Positions 25,489 to 32,508 of a stretch of DNA of 32,508 nt are shown piece by piece. Origin of the DNA: Parachlorella kessleri. Its lineage: Eukaryota > Chlorophyta > Trebouxiophyceae > Chlorellales > Chlorellaceae. The position numbers were made by a program, and so were the translations under genes. Numbering within the stretch: the first letter of the stretch is position 1; every line of letters begins with the position of its first letter. The DNA is taken from the NCBI GenBank assembly GCA_001598975.1, contig BBXU01003062.1:1-32508 (forward strand). Direction: 5' to 3'. The notes under the pieces were generated by a model. That model was not told where the DNA came from. It did no database searches and saw nothing but the letters and a program-made list of their open reading frames with translations.

Positions 25489-25588
25489 ACCAAAGCTTTC
25501 GCTTTCCTTATAGAGCCTGTCTTCGATTTTAATGCTGGCCCAGGCCCAGCCATAGGGGTGCTTGGCCAGCACCATCCTGCCTGGTATT
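25489..25588 (-). other. Short Trp-rich open frame, possible first exon or small gene
   Basis: After the acceptor-like AATACCAGGCAG an ATG opens a 41-codon frame. It runs through AKHPYGWAWAS and RLYKESESFGRHEMGWLPA to a stop at about 25489 (coordinates to within a few bases). The composition is protein-like. It may be a separate small protein or the first exon of the 24418-25241 gene via a weak GTCGCC donor (phase 1, matching the next exon). A minus-strand TATA-like run (TTTTATAATG, near 25733-25742) lies about 145 bases upstream. Confidence 0.35.
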
Positions 25589-25591
25589 GGC

Positions 25592-25965
25592 TGACCACCT
25601 ACACGCTCCCACTAAGTACTTCTAAACCCAAGCAACAAACACTACCTAGCATGGTTTAACACCTGCCTGACGCTGGCCTAGTAGAGTGGCAAACCTGCCA
25701 TTTGCAGCCTATACCCACCAACAAATGCTGCATTATAAAACCAAAAGCTGTTACTGAGCCTCAGCAGATGAGTAGACGAGGACCGCTTGAATAAGAGTAG
25801 CCGTCTTCACCAGGTTCAGGCAGCAAGCTGACCTGCTTGGAAGCACTGCGAGCCTAGCAACCTAGCTGCCTACTCTAACCTGCTTTTGTGCAGTCCCTGG
25901 TCTATCCCTATCCCTACGGCACAGTCCAAGCTGCCCTCCAAACAAGCAAGCCCATCTCCGGCTGG
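25592..25965. other. Spacer between the small gene and the beta-helix gene
   Basis: About 375 bases with a minus-strand TATA-like run near 25733-25742, suitable as the promoter of the small downstream gene. It should also hold the short 3' UTR of the beta-helix gene. I see no coding sequence. Confidence 0.45.
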
Positions 25966-28900
25966 CTACTCTTCAAGCTCGTTCGCTCTGTGCCCCGTCC
26001 GCTGCAGCAGGTTCTGCTGGCCCATGATGTGCAGCATGGTGGGCGTGATCGCCACCTCGGGCTCTGCCGGCACCTGCATGCTGTCCTGCAGGGCAGCACA
26101 GTGACTACCGGTGAGTCAGGCTTCTGGGCCCTCACTCCAAAGCCTGGCGGGCATGAGAGTCAGACAGTCGGGCTTTGCGCGCTTTTGCATGCTGGCCTGC
26201 ACACGCGTCATGCAGAACGTACCGAGCGTACCTAGGCTGCACCACCCGCATGCGACAAGCCAACTGCCATCCCCCTTGCAACTTTCCCGCCCACATACCT
26301 GCTTCTCCACGTCCCCAGCCCCCCCAAGGTGCTCCGGGCCCAGCCCTGCTGCTGCCGCTGCTGCTTGTTGGGCCAGCACGTCCTCTGGGAGCATGCTGTC
26401 CGCCCCATAGACCGGGTTGCGGTACTGGCTGGGCAGGTGGGTGTAGTCCCACTGCGGCAGCCGGGAGAAGTCAAATATGTGTTGTGTCTTGAGGTGCTTG
26501 AGGGGTTCTCCACGGAGGTCAAGATCCATCCTGGTCATCAGCAGTATCTGAGTCAAGGGGTTCGTGTGTTGCAAGGCGCTGGCCAGCTGCCCCGCCGCAT
26601 ACCAAGTGTAGTGCCGACCAAACAGCTGTGTGTGCACGCGTAAAACGCAGGGTACGACTCTGCAAGCCGCAGGCCTTGAGGAGGTGTTTAGGCATGGCGG
26701 CGCCCATCACCCATCGGTCACCGTCCCTGGAATATTTGCCCCAGGAGTGAGTCACATTGGGAACAGAGAAGCATGCTTTAGTGGACAAAAGCAGCGCTCA
26801 AGCAGCACCATGCAAAGTTGCACTCCCCCTGTTCAGTAGGGAGTCCAAAAACATGTTCCAAGCAGAGGCACCAGCAGCCAGTCCTGCCCCCGCCCTGCCT
26901 TGCCTGGATGTGTGTAGAGGACAGACACCTAGAAGCCTGATGCCAGGGGTTTTCCCTAGCTAGAACCTGCTGGACAGGAAAGCATCTGGGAGCGCCTCTT
27001 CCCCTGGCCCTCACCGGTATGCGCGTGAAGAAGCGACGGTGGAATGCAAAGGTGCAGCAGATGGACGCCATGGTGCCCACGCCCAGCGCCATCCAGAAGA
27101 TGAAGCCCAGGGAGGTGGATGTCGTGAACTTGCCGCCGAAGGGGAAGGGGCGGCCCTCAGTCAGGGGTGGGGGCGAGGGCGGGGAGGGGGGAGAGGGCGG
27201 CCTGCGGGGGCACAGCAGACAGCGAAGGAGGTGACCATCTTGTAAACTTGCTACCAGAGGGGGGGTCTTGCATCACGCGCGGCCCAGCACGGCGCCGAGA
27301 GGGCGGCAGCCCAGCATGCAAAGCACGCCAAGCCATCGACACAGAGGCAGGCCACACTGCTGCAGCACACCCCCGTAGTGGGCTGGGTGCTGCGCTGTAT
27401 AGCTACTGCTGGAGAGACATGACTCACGAGGGGGGCGGGTTGGGTGGGGCCGGCGGGGAGGGCGGCGAGGGCGGGGGGTGAGGCGGCCGGGGTGCTGGCG
27501 GCGGCGAGGGGGGCGCGGGGGGTGGCGAGGGCGGCCGGAGCGCCGCGGGGGGTGTTGGCGCGTCGGCGTCAAGACCACCTGGGGCGGGAGGTGGCGCATT
27601 GTACCTGCAAAGAGGCGTGACGTGGGTGGGGTGAGGGGTGGGGTTGGGAGTAGACGTAGGTTACTGCTTTGCTCTTTGTGGATCACAGGTCGAGGTCGGG
27701 ACAGACGCCAACCTTTTGGCATTACCCAACTCCAGCAGCACGTCACCCTTGAGTGACAAGTGGCCCTTGAGACTACCCGACAACCTGGTTGGGCTGCTGC
27801 AAGCTGCAATCCGGCCGCGATAGCACTGGAACATGATCACCTATGCAGCAGCAAAGAATATGCAGTGCACCTGTAGGTCGCGCCGCTGGGGTACACGGTC
27901 GCGGTGGTGGGGTACGGCCAGACGTAGAGCACGGACTGGGGCGGGTCGTCCACGTACACGTCCGCGCCAAAGATGAGCGCCGAGTTGTTGGAGAAGGTGG
28001 AGTTGACAGAGTAGACCGTGGCGGCGCCGTCCAGCTCAAAGGCGCCGCCCTGGGTGCCCTGCAGCAAGGGGGCGGGCAAGAGGGGAAACAGATAGAGGGT
28101 GGTGCTGCCTGTGGAGACGGAAGCAACAGGAGGGAGGGGGATAGGCTGTGGCAGCGTCGTCGTGTGTCACCGGGCCGCCCGCCCGCGGTGCCCTGGTGTG
28201 TGTGTGTGTGTGTTGGTGGTGGTAGGTTGGGGGGGAGGGGGGAGGTGGAGGGAGGCACACCGTATATTGTGACGGTGGCGAAGGGATGAGCTCGTTGCTG
28301 GGTGCCGGGCGATTCCACTTTTGAGACTTTTAAGGGGGCTCACTCTCCCATGGCGCCAACCGCTGGTAGCCCCTTCTCCTCAGAACAAGATCTACCAAGG
28401 ACAGAGACCCCCCCCAAGAGAAGGCATCAAATCCAGACAAGCTGCGTTGCGTACCGCGTTGCTGGTGAAGGTGCAGTTGCGGAAGAGCACTTGCGCGGTG
28501 GTGACGCTGACGGCGCCGCCGTTGCCCAGCGCTACGTTCTGCCAGAAGGTGGTGTAGTGGAACGCTGCAGGCAGGGGCGGGGTGGGGGGTGGTTGGTAAG
28601 TTGATGGAGGAACACATCAATCTAGCGCACGGCCCGAGACAGAATAAAGTGGTGGCAGGGAGATCGCACACATCCAGAAGGAAGACGTAGGCATGGGTGC
28701 TGCACATGTTTTAATCAAAAAATTATCGTCATGCCAGGAAGAGGAAGCCGATGCTGGCTCTGAGTTCGATAGACTGACGATCAACGACTCAAGAAGCAGG
28801 TGCCTAACCAAGGGCCTGTCGCCGCCTGGCAACAGCAATCCCGTGTTGGCAGCACAGCACAGGCCACCCAATGGACGGACCCGCCCTGACCCTATGCACA

Positions 28901-31900
28901 AACCCCCGGCACACTCACCGGCGGAGGTGCCCTGGTTGTAGATAGCGGCGCCTGCGCCCTGGCCCGCCTGGTTCTTGGAGAAGTCGCAGAAGCGGAAGTG
29001 GGCCGTGGCGCCCTACAGGCTTGACAACATTTCGCAAGTGGGTCGGACAGCAGGTCCACTAGCTTGCTTGAGATGAAGGCCACACTAGCACTAGCAGGGA
29101 GCACGGTGGCACCCTGGCACACACAAGGAGAAGCACGCACCCACAAGTCAGACTTCCGCTTGGCGGCAAACGCACTGTTGCTCCTCTGCAAGCTTGGCGT
29201 TCATGCACAGCGCCCAGCCTGTCTGCTACACTCTCTCCTTCCCCAGGCCGGTGACATGGCCCATTTCCCACTAGGTGCCCCTTCCCCCCGCCTGGCCCCT
29301 TCCCCCGGCCAGCACCACAGATAGTCCAGCAACACTGGTACTAACCCCACCTCCTGCACCACCACGGCACCATCGCTGGTGGACTGGACCCCCGTGAAAC
29401 GAATGTTCTTCACGACGACCTGGGCGCTGCCCCCAGAGATGATCAGCAGCTTGTCAACCAGGCCGCTGCCGTCCAGGTAGCAGCCGCCTGCAGAGAGCAA
29501 AACCAATGCCCTTGTCAACTTGCACCTAGTGTACAGGTAGGAGCCACCTGCAGAGAGCAAAACCATCGCCGTTAACAACTTGCACCTAGTTTACAGGTAG
29601 CAGCTGCCTGCAGAGGGCAAGGCAATGTGAGATCAAGTTGCAACAAGTGGCGGAGGCGCGGTGGCGAGCCTCTCTGTCGACCAGAGCACTGCCATCCAGG
29701 CAGGGTGCAATAGGAAAACCCCACAGCAAGCTGGAGTGCAGCTGTCTTAGGTAATGCTACGTCTTAAAGATGACGCCTGGAAGGGTCACTACTGTCGTCC
29801 AGCTAGCTGGCATGTGCAGAGCCCAGCAACAACGCTCAGACTACCAGGACAGGACGTGAGGCATGTGGCTTGTAGTTGGGTGGGGGCCTTCCCGCCGGCC
29901 GGCTGCCCCCCCGCCAACCGCCCCCCCGCAGGGCAGCAGCTCGAGAAGCACAGCGTGATACAACCCCCATGGCAGCGCTTTGAGTCCTCCCTCACTCATT
30001 CATGCAGCGATCACCAAGCCTGGGCTCTGTGGGGGGTGCCGGCGCCTCACCTCCCTGGGCGTTGATGAAGGCGCAGGAGCCGACCAGCTGGAGGTAGCGA
30101 CTCACCACGGGGGCGCCCTTAGTCACCCAGGGACCGCCCTTGGTGATCTGGATGTGGCCGCCCAGCGTGACCACATACTGGTAGGGGTCCTGCGGGGGGA
30201 AGAAAGGCGGGGAGGGTGGGGGGGGGGAGGGAGGTAATGGTATTACTAGTTAGCGTTGCAAGTGATGCAGTCAGCAGTCAGAAGGTCCTCAAAGGTTAGT
30301 TAGGCAAGTTAGAGCGCAAAGGAGCACTGCCGGCTCCTCCAAGCAGGCACCCACAGCTGGCCCTCACATTGATGGCCGCATATAGGTCCTCCTCGGTGTA
30401 GATCTTGTTGATGGCCTGGGCAATGGGAGGCGGCGAGGGCGGCGGCGGGGACGGCGGGCTGGGAGGGGGCGGCGGGGGCTGGGGGCTGCAAGTGGGTGGG
30501 GAGCACACAGAGCGTGATTCAAGGCAGGAAAGTATTTGGTTGCGTCATGGTGGCATCAGCGAGGGGGCAGCCGGAGCTGGGCCTGTATTTGATAGCGCAC
30601 AAAGCGGTACCTGAGGCTGCATCTGCAGCAGTTTATGAGGCCTGGAATGACAAGGCAAGGCATCAACCCTGGGCTAGCGGTGATGACGCAGGTAATAGAG
30701 CAACTAACCAACAGCAGGTCAATGACTCACCCGGGGGGCTTGGGCGGGCGGGGCGGCGGCGACTTGGGTGGCGGGGGCGGGCTGGGCGGGTTGGGCGGCG
30801 AGGGCGGGGGCGCCGTGTACGTCACCACGGCAGCGGGGTGAAAAAATGTCGGGAGTCAAATTCCCATACTGGTCCGCCACGGGCATTGGCTCAAAAAAGG
30901 CCTGCAGCAAGGAGGGGAGCGGGTGAGGGAAGGAGCGAGGGTGATAGTATGAGTCGCTGCCTTGCCTGGCAAGCTCAGAGGCTGTTGAGCGAGTCACGCT
31001 TGCCGCTGCATGGACCCCTGCTGGGGAATGTCAGCAGCTGGGTTGCGCCTCGCTGGCAGCGACAGCCACCTGTGAGCGTCACGGCTGGTGATACACAAGG
31101 TGTGTAAGACTCGCAGGCTCGGAAACCCAAAGCGTGCTTGCCTTGGTGGTGTAGTATGAGCGCACGTACACGTCCTTGCCCTGGTTGTCCGCCCAGTTGC
31201 CGGTGAAGGTGCAGTTGACAAAGAAGCCCGCGGGGCAGCCGCCCTCCAGCAGCACGGCGCCGCCATACATGGCGGTGTTGCGCGCAAACTTGGTGCGGAT
31301 GAACCAGGTCTCGCCTGCGGGGTGGTGGGATGGTGTATACACTCAGGGTCGATCCAGCCTCAGTGTGTGTGGGGGGGGTGGGAGTGTGTGTGTGTGGGTG
31401 GGGGGGGGGAGGTGGGGCACATCACCTGACCGCATACAATGCAACCATATAGCTTGCAGCAGGGGGGTAGGTTTGCCGCAAAGCAAGGGGCGTGCAGGGT
31501 TTAGGTAAGGGTTTGTCCGTCCCCCCCCACCTGAGGTGGAGATGGCGCCGCCGCTGGCCCAGTCCGCCAGGTTGTCGTAGAACTCGCAGTCGATGAACTT
31601 CAGCGTGCCGCCAGACTGCGCAAACACCGCGCCGCCATCCCCGCCTGCATGCAAACCTCTCCATGCACATTACTTCCATGCCTGCAACAGGTATCTCCAT
31701 GCGCCATGTTGCAAAGAGGTGGCGCATGACAAGATTCCAGCTATTATGCACCCTGCAATGTGTTTCCGGTGGTGAGAAGGTGTGTTGTGTGTGTGGGTGG
31801 GTGGGGGGTGAGGGGGGTTGTTGCCTGACAAAGTCTAGGGCTGGTGTACATGGTGTCTCAAAAACACCTGGTGACAACCAGCCAGCCGGCCACTGCACGC

Positions 31901-32034
31901 CTGTCTCGCTCACCTACGCCCCCGCCAAACTCGCAGTTGATGAATGTGACGTCCACGGGGCCGGTGATGCTAATCATGCCGCCCGGCTGGCCGTTAGACT
32001 TGCCAAAGAGGAAGCGGATGTTCTGGATGACAAT
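25966..32034 (-). CDS. Surface protein with parallel beta-helix repeats, Pro-rich linkers and one membrane helix (N-terminus beyond window)
   Basis: Fourteen minus-strand exons join in phase: 32034-31914, 31644-31531, 31314-31142, 30901-30731, 30485-30368, 30189-30051, 29487-29351, 29012-28919, 28564-28455, 28058-27871, 27604-27428, 27201-27015, 26625-26299 and 26085-25966 (TAG). About 725 residues are visible. The first three exons carry repeats such as GGAVFAQSGGTLKFIDCEF and FVNCTFTGNWADN, the GGAx...F.NC.F..N pattern of right-handed beta-helix or Pmp-like proteins. A PPSPP linker follows, then a second beta-helix set with GGAVSVTTAQVLFRNCTF and VNSTFSNNSALIFGADVYV. Next come a second Pro-rich linker, a membrane helix (LGFIFWMALGVGTMASICC) followed by HRR, and a tail of about 155 residues ending NELEE. 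A single-pass surface protein with an extracellular N-terminus is inferred. The exon 30901-30731 has an apparent one-base frameshift, and the intron before it begins with GC. Confidence 0.85.
29474..29630 (-). repeat. Exact 60-bp tandem repeat of an exon start in the beta-helix gene
   Basis: Three head-to-tail copies (29474-29533, 29534-29593, 29594 to about 29630) each contain CTCTGCAG followed by the first codons of exon 29487-29351. The period is exactly 60 bases, so use of the middle acceptor would add exactly 20 codons without breaking the frame. The farthest copy runs into TAA at once. Confidence 0.93.
30841..30846 (-). other. Apparent one-base frameshift in an A6/T6 run (beta-helix gene)
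   Basis: Before this run the exon reads sensibly in one frame (EPMPVADQYGNLTPDIF). After it, the PPSPP linker reads in the +1 frame, and only that frame joins in phase to the next exon. The pre-run frame gives an Ala-rich nonsense product, while the linker frame hits TGA upstream of the run. A single extra T would explain both. Confidence 0.75.
30902..31141 (-). other. GC-AG intron in the beta-helix gene
   Basis: The exon ends ACCAAG and the intron begins GCAAGC, a good GC-donor context; the acceptor is GCTGCAG. The junction joins YYTTK to AFFEP in phase 0. Coordinates are given in transcript order; the span on the plus strand is 30902-31141. Confidence 0.7.
31363..31412. repeat. GT/G-run simple sequence in a beta-helix gene intron
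   Basis: GTGTGTGTGGGG units followed by long G runs. On the transcript these are C/A-rich tracts within the intron between exons 31644-31531 and 31314-31142. Similar G runs occur near 28198-28250, 30201-30236 and 31785-31820. Confidence 0.75.
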
Positions 32035-32508
32035 CTGCCGAAGGGGGGGCGAAGTGGGGGTAAGAATTGTGATGTGTGTGTGGGGGAGGGGGCTGGGTGC
32101 ATGTTCCTTCGCAACCCACTGACTGCCTCCATTAGGGGGACTGGTGGGAGATGCCACTGTGTATGCAGTTCCAGACGATAACAGGTCTAGCGATTTACCA
32201 ACGACTCCTTAGAAAAAAATGGTTGCTATACTGATACTCACAAAGCTGCAACGGAGCCCTGCCCGCTTCGCTATCCTGGGTACTGCATTGGCATCCCCAG
32301 CACCTGTTGGGCATTATGACTTTGTTCCCCTGTCATGCTGCCACTTGCGACCCCTAGGTGGCACTTGTGTCACCACCACACAGACCGCCCTTGTAGCGGG
32401 TCCTCAGTAGGCCAACCCTTCAAGCCCTGTGCCGGGTGATCCCAGTAGTTGTTGGTCCAAAGTCACTTGCACAGCCAGCGCGGCTTAGCTAATGAACTGC
32501 CCGGCCTA
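32035..32508. other. Right-edge intron of the beta-helix gene
   Basis: No exon could be placed here on the minus strand. The exon at 32034 is preceded by a good acceptor (CTTCGGCAG), so this is probably intron, with upstream exons outside the window. Nothing else is recognised. Confidence 0.5.

Noticed and set aside
30719..30997. The Ala/Gln-rich continuation of the beta-helix exon in the unshifted frame
   Set aside because: It does not join in a sensible frame to the next exon. The alternative frame gives a PPSPP linker like the second linker of the same protein.

Overview
The window looks like nuclear DNA of a green alga (Chlorophyta). Genes are cut into many short exons by GC-rich introns with GT-AG borders and occasional GC-AG borders. 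Exon phases join cleanly. One gene carries hydroxyproline-type PPSPP linkers of the kind found in volvocalean wall and surface proteins. The chlorophyte poly(A) motif TGTAA occurs a few hundred bases downstream of several stops (weak evidence). The closest relatives I recognise are plant and algal families: augmin subunit 1, RH5/Dbp3 helicase, plant-type O-acetylserine (thiol) lyase and NAD kinase. I see no rRNA, tRNA, CRISPR or bacterial operon, and no transposon that I can identify.

Layout: (1) the 3' part of an unrecognised plus-strand gene, exons 509-1671; (2) a plus-strand augmin/HAUS subunit 1-like gene, 2975-4486, whose N-terminal exon(s) are unclear; (3) a minus-strand gene with mTERF-like helical repeats, 5256-6558, 5' end unresolved; (4) a minus-strand nine-exon NAD kinase, 7840-10980; (5) divergent from it, a plus-strand eleven-exon DEAD-box helicase of the RH5/Dbp3 type, 11578-16694; (6) converging on it, a minus-strand eight-exon cysteine synthase with a likely plastid presequence, 18220-22054; (7) a minus-strand two-exon secreted Kazal-domain protein, 22719-23320; (8) a minus-strand small Ala/Glu/Lys-rich protein, 24418-25241, first exon uncertain; (9) a minus-strand gene running off the right edge, 25966 to beyond 32034. 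Gene 9 encodes parallel beta-helix repeats, proline-rich linkers, one membrane helix and a cytoplasmic tail of about 150 residues.

The genes do not form an evident pathway. NAD kinase (NADPH supply) and cysteine synthase (sulfur assimilation) are housekeeping metabolism. RH5 is ribosome biogenesis and augmin is spindle microtubule branching. The right third is extracellular or surface biology: a protease-inhibitor-like secreted protein beside a large surface protein.

The most unusual pattern is structural. In at least three genes the 3' splice site plus the first codons of an exon have been tandemly copied into the preceding intron: cysteine synthase exon 6, the beta-helix gene at 29351-29487, and the small gene's exon 3. 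A fourth gene (mTERF-like) has an exact 20-base copy of its last acceptor downstream of its stop. The copies have period about 56-112 bp, and the decoy acceptors are read into stops or add an exact 20 codons. Other points worth checking are an apparent one-base frameshift in an A6 run of the beta-helix gene, two GC-AG introns, a possible 117-nt in-frame optional intron in the Kazal gene, and a palindrome just upstream of the Kazal gene.
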